A stretch of DNA of 64,000 nucleotides, from the NCBI GenBank assembly GCA_030280995.1, contig JASXTE010000003.1, positions 50,758,974 to 50,822,973 of the forward strand, in the 5' to 3' direction. Positions 36,270-47,826 of this stretch are shown here, in pieces. Position 1 is the first letter of the stretch, and the number at the start of each line of letters is the position of its first letter. Source of the DNA: Hemileia vastatrix. Taxonomy: Eukaryota > Basidiomycota > Pucciniomycetes > Pucciniales > Zaghouaniaceae. The notes under the pieces were generated by a model that saw nothing but the letters and a program-made list of their open reading frames with translations, was not told the origin of the DNA and searched no databases. Position numbers and translations under genes: made by a program.

Positions 36270-39200
36270 CAGGGGCTGATCGCTCTAATGTTGTAATCTC
36301 TCCTCAGGATGAGATCCCGGATTGCAATAGGTCAGCTCACTTGGAGATAATTCAAGTGGATTCTCAATTATTTTCTGTTAATATTACTTTGGAGTGCAAA
36401 TACGTTTTGGACTTTTCTATATGTTTATTGGATTTACCCTGTTTTTCTATTAATTTTAAAAACGGTGAAAAAGGCAAAATGGGCCAAATTGGGTTGGATA
36501 AAAATTGGAAGGGTATGTTTCCGGACCTCCAGCAAGAGGGTAAACTGCAAATATCACATCAAAATCCGATTAAAAATCTCGGTATAATTAAAACACAAAA
36601 AAATAATTTTTGTGAAAATTCAATTCCGGTTCTCCAGCAAGAGGTTAAACTGCCAACTTTCTTTACGGGTGATTTACTGTTGGATAAGGGAAGAAAAGGT
36701 GTTGGAAAATCTGTTTATAAATTAGACGAGGGAAAGGAGAAAAGGGTAAAATTTAAAAATGAAATAAAATATTTTTCTAATTTTTCTTATTCTGATTCTG
36801 GCGATGAAGAAGATTCATTTGATGAAAGTTTTAATGGCGATACAAAAGTAAATGATTTACCTCAAGCTTATTTAGATGTGGACGCAGCCAAATATAAGAA
36901 AGTAGCAAATAAAGTTCGACCTATTAATGAACCGTTACCTGCTGAATTAAATCCACCTTTGAGAAGACCAAGGTTATTAAGAGATCCTTATGAAAGTCCC
37001 TTGGTAAAGAATCCGCCTGAATTTTCTGAGACGTCAAGAATCACTTTTGAGAGACTGGGTGTTGTTAATTTTGGACCTGATGGTTGGTTGTCTGGAGAAG
37101 AGAAGAAGTTGTTGTTGGATGTGATGGTCAAGCGAGAGAAGGCCATTGCTTTTGTAGAAGAGGAGAGGGGTGTGTTGAAGCATTCCTATGGGGAGCCTTA
37201 CAAGATTCCTGTGGTATGTCATGAACCGTGGCAGCAGAAACCGATTCCTATTCCGGCTGCATTGAAAGAAGCCTATATTGAAGTTGTCAGAGAACGGATA
37301 CGCACTGGACTGTATGAGCAATCAACGTCAAGTTATTCTAGTCCTGTATTTTGTATCAAGAAACCGAATGGCAAGCTTAGAGTTGTTCATGATCTTAGGG
37401 AATTAAATAGGGTTACAATAAAGGATGCTGGGATACCACCTAGTGCTGAGGAGTTTGTTGAAGCGTTTGCAGGGAGAGTGTGTTATGGATTGGGAGATAT
37501 TATGGGTGGATATGATGAGAGAGAGTTACATCCGGACTCAAGGCCTCTCACTACATTCGATACACCACTTGGACGTTTACAGTTAACAAGATTACCTCAA
37601 GGAGCAACAAATTCGGTTGAAGTTTATCAAGCTCAGATGGCTTGGATCCTTCAAGATTAAATTCCACAATATGCTGGAATCTTTATAGATGATGGAGGAA
37701 TTAAGGGACCAACAACCGACTATGATAACCAGGTGTTGGAAGAGAATCCCGGGATACGCAAATTCATTTGGGAGTTTGCAATTACTTTAGAAAGAATCTT
37801 GTTTCGAATTGAAGAGGCTGGTTTAACTATTTCAGGTTCAAAATTTTCATGTTGTGTGCCAGCCTTAGAAATATTAGGCCATGTGGTATGTAGAGAGGGT
37901 AGGATTATGTCCAAGATGAAAGTTAAAAAAATTCAGTCCTGGCCAAGACCCAAGAATACGACCGAAGTTAGAGGGTTTTTAGGCGTTTGCGTATATTTTA
38001 GAATGTTTATCAAGGACTTTTCTTCATTGGCAGCTCCATTGAGACGGTTAACCAGAAAGGATGCAGACTGGGAGTGGGATGAAGAGTGTGAGAAGGCGTT
38101 TGTGAAGTTGAAGGAGGTTGTAGGGAAGGATTTAGTCCTGCACAAGTTGGATTATGGAAAAGATTCTGGCAGAATTTATTTAGCAGTTGATTCAAGTCAG
38201 GTTGCAGCTGGGGCGGTTTTGTCTCAGATGGATAAAGCTGGTTACATCAGGCCAGTTAGGTATGAATCTGTAGTATTTACTGAGGTCGAATCAAGATATT
38301 CTCAACCAAAATTGGAATTATGTGGTGTGGCGAAAATACTGAAGAAACTTCAGCATATTTTGTGGGGGCAACATTTTGAGTTGCAAGTGGATGCGAAATC
38401 GTTAATCCAGATGATTAATTCCCCAAGTTTACCGAATGCACCCATGACGAGATGGGTAGCTTTTATTCAACATTTTTCGTTTGATTTAGTTCATAAGCCT
38501 GGCAAAACTTTTACTATTCCAGATGGTTTATCAAGGAGACCACCCACTGAAGAAGATTCAGACTCAGAAGAGTTCGATGAAGATATACCTATTATCAAAG
38601 CCAGCACTAAAGGAGCTGAAGACTTTCCATACCTCCCCCATGAGGTTAAACTGGCAGGACTATTGTGTTTAGATTATGATGATGATGACCTCCACCAAGA
38701 GGATAAACTGGAAAATAGTTTTTATGTTAATAAAGGTGTTGGAAAAGGTGTAGATAAATTCGGCAGAGAGGAGGTAGAAGAAGATGTGGTGTATGTAGAG
38801 GAAAATGGATTGGTAGTGTGGGATAGTAGTAAATTAAGGAATGGTGTATATGTTGGAGAATTAGAGAATTTAAATAAAAAGGTGGATAAAGAGAAAGAGG
38901 TATTTTCAAATACGGTTTTCGAAGGATCCAAAGGTTCAGAAGAAAAACGTCGACATAGCTCAATTAAAGATTTATTTAGGGGTCAACGATTATTGGCTCA
39001 TTCATGTGCAGGTGATATTGGTGATAGAGAAGTCCCTATTGATGTTATATTAATCGATTTTCAAGATGAAGTCTGGGGTCAGACTGGTTTTTATTTTTTG
39101 TTAGTCAAATATTTGTTGACTTTAGAGAGGCCAGAAGATTGTGAAGACGATGAATGGGTGGCTATCAAGAGGAAGTCATCTACGTTTTACCTATCTGGTC

Positions 39201-40369
39201 GACGTTTAATGAGGAGAAGGTATCCAAATCCTCAAGTAGTTATAACTCAACAGAAGGGGCAAGAATTAGTTTTGAAATCACTGCATGAAGATCTCGGGCA
39301 TAGAGGCGTTGGAGAAACGTTTAGAAGAATTTCTGATCGATTTTGGTGGCCTGGCATGAAGATGGCTGTTAAACATTGGGTTCAGTCATGCGAAGAATGT
39401 CAAAGACAAAGTTATTTAAGGCCAAAAGAACCTGGACGCGCGACCGGTGAATATACGCTCTTTGGAAGAGTTAGTTTAGATGCCGTTCAAATAAAAGAGG
39501 GACGGTATAAATATTTAATTGTGGCCAGAGATGATTTATCTGGTTGGGTAGAGGCAGCGCCTCTTATTAATTTAACTGCCAAAAATGTGGCAGAATTTTT
39601 TTTGAATAATTGGGTATATAGGTATGGGGTGATGAAGTTGGTGACGGTAGATGGAGGTCCTGAATTTGGGACAGAGTTTAAAGAGGCCATATTGAAAGTT
39701 GGATCAAAGGTTAGGGTAGCAACCCCATATTATCCTGAAGCTGAAGGCATGGTTGAAAGAGGGCATCAAGTTATTAAGGATGCTTTAGTTAAAATGTGTG
39801 GGACAAGTGCCGAAAAGTGGAGGCACTATTTACCTTTAGTTTTATTTGCTGATCGAATCACTGCCAAAAGGACAACCGGATTTTCACCTTATGAACTTGT
39901 TTTTGGACAGAAAGCAGTTTTACCGGTTGATTTAGAAGCTGAATCATATCTTGGAGTTGACTGGGACACGGTCAAAACTACTGAAGAATTATTGTGTGCA
40001 AGAATGATGCAGCTAGAAAAGAAAGAAGAATATTTAGAAAAGGCATATTCGCGGATGATGAAGATCCGAAATCAATCAGTTAGATATTGGGATGAGCGGT
40101 TGGCACATCGATTAAGGAAACCTTTGAACCCAGGAGATATGGTCCTGGTGTATAATAGGAGTTTGGAAAGTCAGTGGGGAAAAATGTTTGCAGATAGGTG
40201 GAATGGACCGTATAAAATCAAGGAGCAAGTTTCCGGCGGTTCATATGTGCTAGAAGAGTTGGATGGAGTAGTATTGAAGAAGAGGGTAGCGGCCGATCAA
40301 GTGAAACGGTTCTATCCTAGAGGCACCAGGAGTGCCGAAGTCTTCCTCCGCAATGAGGATAAACTATGA
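36264..40369 (+). pseudogene. C pol: reverse transcriptase, RNase H, integrase (one stop)
   Basis: Entered by -1 shift, the frame runs to TGA at 40367-40369 with a single TAA at 37658-37660, right after MAWILQD, where E1 has a Glu codon. The reverse transcriptase has KLRVVHDLRELNRV, GLGDIMGGYDE, LPQGATNSV and the catalytic FIDD (about 37683). RNase H begins near IYLAVDSSQVAAGAVLSQ (38176). The integrase zinc finger is HEDLGHRGVG...CEECQ (39283-39400). Its DDE triad lies in SLDAVQ, VDGGPEFG and EAEGMVERGHQ, with a C-terminal W-x-GPYKI motif. No chromodomain is visible. The N-terminal ~180 residues are poorly conserved and hold two hairpin-repeat peptides (LQQEGKLQ, LQQEVKLP). Two more sit after RNase H (LPHEVKLAG, LHQEDKLE). 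The stop should abolish activity unless read through. Confidence 0.88.
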
Positions 40370-40512
40370 AATTTCTTAAATTTTATCAACTCCGAAATGA
40401 GGATAAACTACAATTTTAATGACTTTTATTAAATTTATACCTCCGCAATGAGGATAAACTATGATATCAACGAAATTTTATGGATTCCTCCGCAACGAGT
40501 ATAAACTATCTT
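40343..40512 (+). repeat. Four hairpin motifs at the end of C pol
   Basis: Copies begin at about 40345, 40389, 40440 and 40487. Three have arms CCTC and GAGG around loop CGCAAT (or close variants), each with a TAAACTA tail. The first overlaps the last codons of pol (RNEDKL, stop). X inserted into the corresponding copy in E1. Confidence 0.8.
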
Positions 40513-41593
40513 TTTTTTTTTTTTTTTTTTTTTTATCAAATAATTTACTGTCGTTACACTGCATATGGGCAACGAAACTATGATGAAACTTAACGAAATG
40601 CAAGAAGACCTTCTTTGAAATTTTCGAAAACTTAAAATTCTTAAAAATATGGGTGAAGATAGTGTTGAAAAAATTTTAAAATTTATTGGAAGAAGTGTTC
40701 ACAGGGGAACCTTCTTAATTAAATATTGGCAAGTGTGGGGGTAATTGATGGGCTGGCTGCTCTATACACAATTACCCCATAATGTTCGTTTCCAAAATTT
40801 TCCCTGTTTCTAGTTGAATCCTGGCTTTGTCTTTTAATTTTAGGAAGTCCACTAAGACTATAAACTGGAACGAATCAAGAGACACCGCTCTCAACGCCGG
40901 ATTCAAGATTTTCTTATTTTGTTTTTGATTTTTTTTTTTATGTTAGATTGTGATTTCTTTTCTTTAATATATATTATGAATTATTGTAAAGGTGATGCTC
41001 ACTGGTGGTCTCTAATCATTTTTATAAATTGGAGGGAGCCCACCCAGTGATCATCATTATAAAAAAAAATTATCTGCTAAAAACTTTCATTTATTTTCTT
41101 TTCTTTTCAATTTCTTAAAATTGTGTAACCACATCAAGTTGCACTTGGATGTGGGTATGATGTCGAGGGTACGGCTCATCAAATGGCCGGGGGGCATCTT
41201 TTAAAATTTTATTTTGAAATTTTTTTTATTACTTTTTTTATTTTTCTTTTCACATTTGTTTATCTCTCTTTAAAAATTAAATTTTAACTTTTATTTCAAA
41301 ACTATCTCTTTTAAATAACAAAATAATAAAAAAAATAACAAAAAATAAAAAAAATAAATAATAATAATAAAATAACTAAAAAAAAAAATAATAAAAAAAA
41401 AATAATAAAAAAAAAAAAAAATAAAATAATAATAAATAATAAATAAAAAAAAAAATAATAATAATAAAAAAATAAAAAAATAAAAAATAAATAAATAAAA
41501 TAAAATAAAGGTATTTTAGTTTTAGGTAGTTAGATGTTTATATTTTATTCTTCAAACATTATGCAAGAAAGTTACATACCAGGAAGAACACCA
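40513..41593 (+). other. C non-coding region with conserved inverted repeat
   Basis: No gene. At 40737-40778 GGGGTAATTG and CAATTACCCC flank about 22 nt containing GGGCTGGCTGCTCTATA; E1 has three relatives. A hairpin motif (arms AGTC/GACT) lies near 40852. A block around TGCACTTGGATGTGGG (about 41140-41200) matches E1 6250-6500. Positions 41220-41510 are A/T homopolymer-like simple sequence. Confidence 0.65.
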
Positions 41594-42607
41594 TCAAGGA
41601 TTGTTATCTTTTGAAGAATCGAAATTAGAAAATTTAGAAGGACCTTGATCGATTTCCTGGGATTCGAATCTTATTTCACGGTCACGATAGTGTTGAAGCC
41701 AGTTGGCTATTTTGAAAAGGTCTCTTAACAGTTGCTCTCTCATCCAAGATTCTGATCTATCAGAGGGCGGGTATCGTTGGAAATAAGCGATAAGGTTATT
41801 AAAATTGGCAAAAAGATTTTCAGACACTAGGTGAATTGGAACTCTAGGGAAGCTTGGATTAGGTTCTGGTAGTTCATAAGCAGAATATGAAATTGGAGAA
41901 CCGGTGGACGCTTATCAAATTAAAATATCAGCAAATTAAAACCTGAAGATTAAGAAAATAAAAAGAGACAACTAACCTGTGTCAACACTATCATGATCAT
42001 AGATAAATGGCTTACTTGGTAATGGAGTGGGATTTTTTATGTTTAGAAAAGGATTTTTTATTTTTGATAGATGAGGAGGACTGGTGTTGGATTTGGTGTT
42101 TGAAGTAGATGTTCTGGGCCTTTTGGATGAAACAAGAGAAGATGAAGACTGCTGGCTATTATAGGACCTTTTGTGCTTCAAGATGTTGGAAGAAGGAGAA
42201 GAATTGTTAGAAGGTTGAAGCATGGCCCTGGGAGCAGCAATAGTTCTTGGGGGAGTAGCAGCAAGTCTAGATTGGAGAGAAGGACCCAGAGGATTAGGTG
42301 ATGGAGAAAGGTTTAAATAGGCTGATGGAGAAAAAGGTATGGGATCTTTAGAGGTTGATGGAATAGGGGGTGGAGTAGAAGGTGAAGAAGAAGGAGGAGG
42401 ATTGCAGAAGGCGGCGAAGCTAGTAGCAGTGATGGGGAAAGAACCACAGTTCAAGCCAGAAAATTTTCTTTTCTTCTCATAGCAGGATAAACAGGCCCTG
42501 TTATAAGTGTGCTTTTGCCAGTTAAAAGAGAAGATACATTCCCTATGGGTGAAGGCACAGTATTTGCAAGATTGATCAGCTGAAGCAATGAAGTCAGAAG
42601 GTTTCAT
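41594..42607 (-). CDS. C antisense gene orfB: spliced Zn2Cys6-like protein
   Basis: Exons 42607-41977 and 41910-41594 are joined across a 66-nt intron (GTTAGT...GATAAG), giving 315 aa. The N-terminus has SCKYCAFTHREC, then about 14 residues later RACLSCYEKKRKF. The C-x2-C-x6-C cluster is followed by a C-x2-C pair with basic residues, though the final Cys of the second triplet is Phe here. The middle is Ser/Pro-rich and basic. ISYSAYELPEPNPSF at the start of exon 2 matches AAYRFYELPI in E1's orfB. The C-terminal third looks helical (LFKIANWLQHYRDREI). It is transcribed toward pol. Shared position, splicing and motifs in E1 and C argue for a real gene of this family. Function unknown; a DNA-binding regulator is an inference. 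Confidence 0.72.
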
Positions 42608-42701
42608 CTTGTTAGGAGATATTTTTTTGAAGAAGAAAACTTGAAACTAGGATGAAGAAAGCTGGTGGCAGAATCTGGGTTCAAGGATAGAGAAGTTGTT
42701 A

Positions 42702-43170
42702 GGTCCACCAAGACCTTAAACTGGATTGTTATCAAGCTTTTGGGTCCACCATGACCTTAAACTGGATTTCTTATCGATTAAATGTTTGGTCCACCATGAC
42801 TTTAAACTGGTAGTTCATTCATTGTTTAGTCCACTATGACTTTAAACTGGAAAATTAATATCTGCAGGATAATTCAACATTCATTGGACCACTATGGCCT
42901 TATACTGGATTACTTGTCGATCAAATGTTTGGTCCACTATGACATTAAACTGGTTTATCAAATTTATTCAATCTTTGGTCAAGCCTAGGCCTTACTTAGG
43001 AATTTATCAAGTTATTTATGCACCTAAATGATCTTTGGTCCACCAAGACCATAAACTGGCAATCGATTATATGTTTGGTCCACCAAGACTTTAAACTGGA
43101 ATGTCAATCTTGTTTGGATAACTCAATTCAATCTTTTAATTTATCACTGTCCACTAAGACTTTAAACTGG
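42702..43170 (+). repeat. Array of ten hairpin motifs upstream of C orfB
   Basis: Copies begin at about 42702, 42743, 42788, 42828, 42885, 42931, 42977 (degenerate), 43037, 43077 and 43148. The commonest arms are GGTC/GACC and AGTC/GACT around loops CACCAA, CACCAT or CACTAT, with tails TTAAACTGG. They lie 95-560 bp before the orfB start, on the opposite strand, exactly as in E1. Positions 43171-43761 hold nothing else recognisable except a duplicated GAATTCGGCTCA-like word near 43495-43545. Confidence 0.8.
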
Positions 43171-43761
43171 TTATTCAATTATTTCTGGAATTGGGTGCTG
43201 ATAAGCTTTAGGAGGTTAAAATTTTAGGTGGTAATGATGCTAAGGAAAGCATAATGGTTAATTAGGTGAAATTTGTGGCGCTTTAACATGGTCTAAAGTT
43301 GAAATTATTATTGGAAGCCTGGCAAAAGTATTTTATGGGTTTGCTGTATAGCAAAGTTTGAAAATTGTGATGAAGGAATCAGAAGTTAGGATGGTAGTTG
43401 GATTTTAGGGAATGATTTTTTTTAGTGCCTCATAGTTAGGCCATTTTTTTTTTGGTGTGAAGCTTGGAGGACCTTATGGCGAGATTGGAATCATAGAATT
43501 CGGCTCAGTGGGGGGCCCTATGAGGTTGGAATCAGGAGTATTCGGCTCATAGGAAGATCCACTCTCTCAATGCTGTGACAAGAAGGAAGACTGGTAGATG
43601 GGAGTCTGAAGGGATTCAAACCTTGCTCTCAGTAGTGGAATCATCACAAGATTTATTTTATTTTATTTTATGTTATATCAAGCCAGAGAAGAAAGAAAAC
43701 ATCATTTATGTTGAAAGTTTAAGAAGACCAAGCAAAAACAAAATTTTATCAAGTTATACTG

Positions 43762-44460
43762 TTAGAAAAGATAATTTCTTTGAAATTGTTCAACATCATT
43801 ATCAAAGCTTTGCATTAAAATTCTTCTTTTCATGAGGTCTTCATGGTTATTAGCTGGAGTTTCTTGAAAATAGGCCAGCATTTTTCGTTTCAACTCATTA
43901 GTAAAGTCAAGAAAAAGATAGCGATGAAAATTTGGGTAATGATTGATATAGTCCGTCTTCACTCTACCAACATCATCAGTGTTGGTTATTTCGACAGCTA
44001 GAAGTTCAAATATGTTATTAAGTTATAGGTTTAGTCAATTTTGATTAAAAGTTTTTTTTTTTTTTAGTAAGATAAATAGGGTCTTACATTTAGAGCCAGG
44101 AAACATAGTCTCAGCAAAGTTAGTTGGGGGTACTGGCGTTATAGGATTAGGATCTTGTGAAGGCAAAATTAGGCCGGGATCCGTTGATGAAGATTGAACT
44201 TTTGAAGCTTTTTTTGATCTTATTTGTTTTAAGAAGACAGGAATTTTGGATCGCTTTTTAGAAGTTGAGGGATCAGGGAGAGCTGCTGGTCCTAAATATA
44301 CGTTTGTTTTAGAAGGAACTATTGGCCGGTTGCATTTGACTTTTTTCACACGGCATAAGTCGCAAGCTGTCCTGCCGGGAAGATTAGGATTGGACATTAA
44401 ACAAGGTACCTGGTATCGAGCGCAGAGTTCACATGGAGCGACAAGTTCTTTGGAAGACAT
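43762..44460 (-). CDS. C antisense gene orfA: spliced Zn2Cys6-like protein
   Basis: Exons 44460-44088 and 43997-43762 are joined across a 90-nt intron (GTAAGA...TTCTAG), giving 202 aa. The N-terminus is PCELCARYQVPC, then TACDLCRVKKVKCNRP: C-x2-C-x6-C, an 11-residue linker, C-x2-C-x6-C. This is the spacing of fungal Zn2Cys6 binuclear clusters with the basic stretch in the second half. A basic, Ser/Pro-rich middle follows, and a helical end (NELKRKMLAYFQETPANNHE). It starts about 120 bp inside the 3' LTR and reads toward pol, so its promoter may lie in the LTR. E1 keeps a decayed copy. No similar accessory gene is familiar to me in Ty3 elements of rusts. Confidence 0.72.
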
Positions 44461-44573
44461 ATTGATGAAGATGAATTTTATAGTTGATTAAAGAAGATGG
44501 TGGTTGAAGGTTAAAGATGAATATTGTGTTCAACCACTTATGCAAAGTTTTAAGAATGGGGACATTCTCGATT

Positions 44574-44583
44574 GGAGGGAGGA
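44574..44583 (+). other. C polypurine tract
   Basis: GGAGGGAGGA lies directly before the 3' LTR start TGTGG and is shared with E1. Confidence 0.82.
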
Positions 44584-45724
44584 TGTGGTAGCCTAAAGTT
44601 TAGTACGGCACCTAAGTACGTAAATGGAGTTATTACGGCGTGCAAGATTGGCGTTATTATTTTTTTTATATAAAAGGGTTTTATTTAATTTATTGGAGTT
44701 TTAAATATGAAAAAATTGGTCACAAGCAAATGCCTACACGAAAACAATTTATTTTGCGGAGAAAACTTATTTTTTACGGTCTGAAAAATTTATAAGTATC
44801 AAGTCGAGTCACTCAAGAACCTTGGGAAATTTTCCCAGAATTTTTACTATTTTTCTTATATTTTTAAATGAATTTTAAAGTTTTATAGAAATATTTACGT
44901 TTTTCAAAAATTACTTAACTTTGATGAATTTTCACGGGGTAATTAGAGCTGCACAGACTACGAAAATTAGTTTGGTAGGTAAAGGGGAAGTAGCTCTATT
45001 ATGTGTAATTTTTCTAGCTTTTTTATTATGGTTTTAAGGTTCTAAATTGAGTCCGGAAAACCGGACGGACTCCGTTTCGACTCCGTACGGACTCCGCTTT
45101 GACTCCGTACGGACTCCGGACGGGCTCCGGATTGACTCTGGAAGAGCTCTGGAGGGGAAAACTTAGGCACGTGACTAGGAATACTTAAGCGACTCTCAAA
45201 CTCGAAATTGAAAGGGGGGATCATCATACAGCTTAATCATTAACCACCACAGTCTCATTTTTTATTACTCAACAAATTAAATAAATTTGTAATACCCTTA
45301 TAACTTTATATTTTTTTATATATTTAACATTTTAGAAATACTATTCAACAATTTAAAACACACTTCATACAGGGTATCTTTAGAAAGGTCTTCATCACTG
45401 GGACTTGATTATTGCTGTCTCATAAAAATTTAAATTATTATAAAAACATAAAAGTCAATCTTTACAGATCTTTCACTGGTACACCTTAATTGTTGTTATC
45501 AGTATTTCTTTCTCAACAGCCACTTTCTTTAAATCTCAATAAGCGTTAAATATTTTAGAGTTTCATTATTTTTATCAATCAGATCTAAGTAGATTGGTTA
45601 GCTTAGTGATTTAGAACACCTACTTTGTTATTTTTATTGGAAGGACGGGGTTTTCAGCTAAATCCACATATCTCCTCCGGATTCTGCTTACAGCAAGGCG
45701 ACTGTAAGAGTTCACCTTACCATA
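44584..45724 (+). repeat. C 3' LTR (1,141 bp)
   Basis: It matches the 5' LTR apart from about 14 single-base differences and a 12-nt longer GC-rich tandem tract near 45060-45120. It is followed by the duplicated ACGT and then H2 sequence. Confidence 0.92.
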
Positions 45725-46736
45725 ACGTCACATATAAGCTGAACGTTAATTGAATATCTATAAAGAAGATATATTTGTTTGTGTTAGTTTCAAGGAGGAT
45801 GAAAGGAGTTAAAAATAATCTACCTCTTTTTACGGTCAAAGTAATTGTTTCCACCTTGACCAGGTTTCTGGCTCAAAGGAATAGTAGTACCATCAACAAA
45901 ACCAATACATCCTGGAAAGCCCTCTGCTTGCATAACCTGAGATGATTCAAGTCGCTCTTCTTTTGTTGGCCAGGTGAGAAGTTGAGATTCCAAGGAGTTG
46001 ATGGCAGTGATACATCGTTTGGTATAAGTGTTAACTGAACCATACCCTAAATCAAAGACATTTTCTAAACTTTTCAAAGCGGCTCCATTACCATTTGAAC
46101 CCAAACGACATAGTGTGATGGCCAATTGAATTGAAGGATGTCGTTGTTCTTTTTGAGAATTATTGTGAAATATGGGATGATCCTGAATAAGCTCAAGCAA
46201 TTTAAGGAAAAATTCCTGAGAAGTCCTGAACAGCTGTCTAAAACTGGGTGTAGATAGGTTAAGAAGTGTTTGAATGGTGTACTTGGGGGTATGAAGTACT
46301 TGAGGCTTTCTGGGAAGAAGGTAACGTTTCCTGGCCATTTTTGATAAAACGACAAAATCTTCTTCTAGATCAGAATCGGAATCAGAGTCCAAGAGCAGTT
46401 CAAGCGCCATGAAAGTCATTGCTTTATGTAATTTATCACGATTTGAAAGTGAGGAAGGCATGACTCTTATATGATATGATATGAAGATGTAAGTGATGTA
46501 CAATGTTTTGAGTTATGAAGTGTTATTCTGCGGAGTGCTGCGTATGAATGGGATGATGCTGACAAATCAGTGAAATGGGACTTGATGGTGAAATCAGCAC
46601 TTTTGGTTGAGAAAGTGCGGATTTGAGTGAAATAAGTGACTTATTTCATTTTGAAATCCACCAGTATTGGGGCTAGTGTGTTTTGGAAATCCGCACTTAT
46701 TTAAGTGCGGATTTGCCAGAACTGACACCCCCTAAT

Positions 46737-47826
46737 ATAATAAAATTTACTTAAAAATGAAGTAGTAGTTTCTATTTTACATACCTTGTTTTATGAATTT
46801 TTAAAAAAAATTCAATTAGATATATAGAAATATCATCATATAATTCAGCTTTTTGAACTCTGCACCTTAATTAAAGATAGATGATAAAGGCTAAGTCAAG
46901 ATCTACAAGGAAATTTAAATTCATATTAATTAAATATTCCTCTTCTACAAGGCAATTTTTAAAATTAGAATTAATTTTTATTGGAGATCTAAATTGATTG
47001 ATAGATTCATTATTCTCAATATATCTCATTTCCTTTTATTGATAATTTCAATTCTACTTTTGCAGTTATATGCTTCAATAAAATATAATTATATGATGAA
47101 AAATATTCAATTTATCAAAAAATAAAATCACAAGTCACACTAGTGTACAAATTTCAGTATATTTAAGATTGAGTAATGCCACTAAATTAATTAAAGTTAG
47201 ATATGAAAGCAAATAATGAATGACTCAAAGAAAAAAATTAATATTTAATTTTCCTTTAATTTATTTTTTATTTTTATTTTTACTTAAATAAAAATAAAAT
47301 AATACATGGTTTTACTTTATTTATTAATAAGTAAAAACTTATTGCAAAAATTAGCAAATTTTTAATATTTTTAAAAATAGTATTAATAGTACAGATCTAT
47401 TTATGTTGATGCATATGATCTTTTAGGAAGGATTTGTAAGATATTGTTTATTTTTAGTTTCTATTTGCAATAATTAAGCAAGTTACAAAGCTATATTTTG
47501 TTTCTTATATTATATTTTATTATATTTTATTTTTCTTGTAGCAATGATAATTTTTTATTGTAATATGGTTTTTCAATTTTTACATCCATTTTTTTTGATA
47601 CTTTTATTGTTTTAGGTTTTTCACCAGATTATACATAATCATCAGCTTCATAAAAAGTTTTTATAGACATTTGTGTAAATATATCATTCTACCACTAAAC
47701 TAAAACTATACCTGTACAATAAAATCACATTTTTACCTATCACTACTTAATGGTCTTTTACTTTTTTTATTAACATGTATATCAGAATCATTTTCTGCAT
47801 TTAATTTTTCAATATCTTTAGTAGCA
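46737..47826. other. Gene-free AT-rich stretch of X
   Basis: No gene or clear repeat was seen between H2 and the TET/JBP-like gene. Confidence 0.4.

Larger units (their letters stand above)
32355..45724 (+). mobile_element. C: near-intact Ty3-type LTR retrotransposon, 13,370 bp
   Basis: Order: 5' LTR (32355-33483), primer site, gag-pro (33660-36269), frameshift site, pol (to 40369), hairpin repeats, non-coding region, antisense orfB (42607-41594), hairpin array, antisense orfA (44460-43762), polypurine tract, 3' LTR (44584-45724). ACGT is duplicated at 32351-32354 and 45725-45728. LTRs start TGTGG and end CCATA. About 14 substitutions plus a 12-nt length change separate the LTRs by eye, so it is younger than E1. 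The only clear coding lesion is one stop in pol. At over 13 kb it is long for a Ty3 element; about 4.2 kb lies between pol and the 3' LTR. Confidence 0.92.
31840..46461 (-). pseudogene. Harbinger transposase of H2, split by element C
   Basis: The first exon (46461-45824) starts MPSSLSNRDK and contains GCIGFVDGTTIPL with the first catalytic Asp. A 66-nt intron (45823-45758) follows, then exon 2 from 45757, interrupted at 45728/32354 by element C and resuming at 32350 down to about 31840 with GYPGSCHDSYVF and VRIEHSIGILKGRF. It has Lys where H1 has its stop. A TGA truncates the last few residues (...ITLQHF). Before C arrived this was probably the more intact copy of the two. Confidence 0.82.
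30539..46733 (-). mobile_element. H2: Harbinger-like transposon interrupted by element C
   Basis: Its ends match H1 (AGGGGGTGTCAGTTCTGGCA and reverse complement), flanked by AAT at 30536-30538 and 46734-46736. Relative to H1 it is inverted. Element C plus a 4-bp duplication accounts for 13.4 kb, so H2 alone is about 2.82 kb. It is shorter than H1 mainly because its internal tandem repeat has fewer units. It lies in a gene-free part of X. Confidence 0.88.

Noticed and set aside
36784..40369. Numerous minus-strand frames inside C gag and pol
   Set aside because: They are shadows of the long plus-strand frames that carry all recognised domains.
41220..41510. A/T-rich simple sequence as a possible centromere or telomere feature
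   Set aside because: It is ordinary homopolymer-like sequence within element C with no repeat unit.
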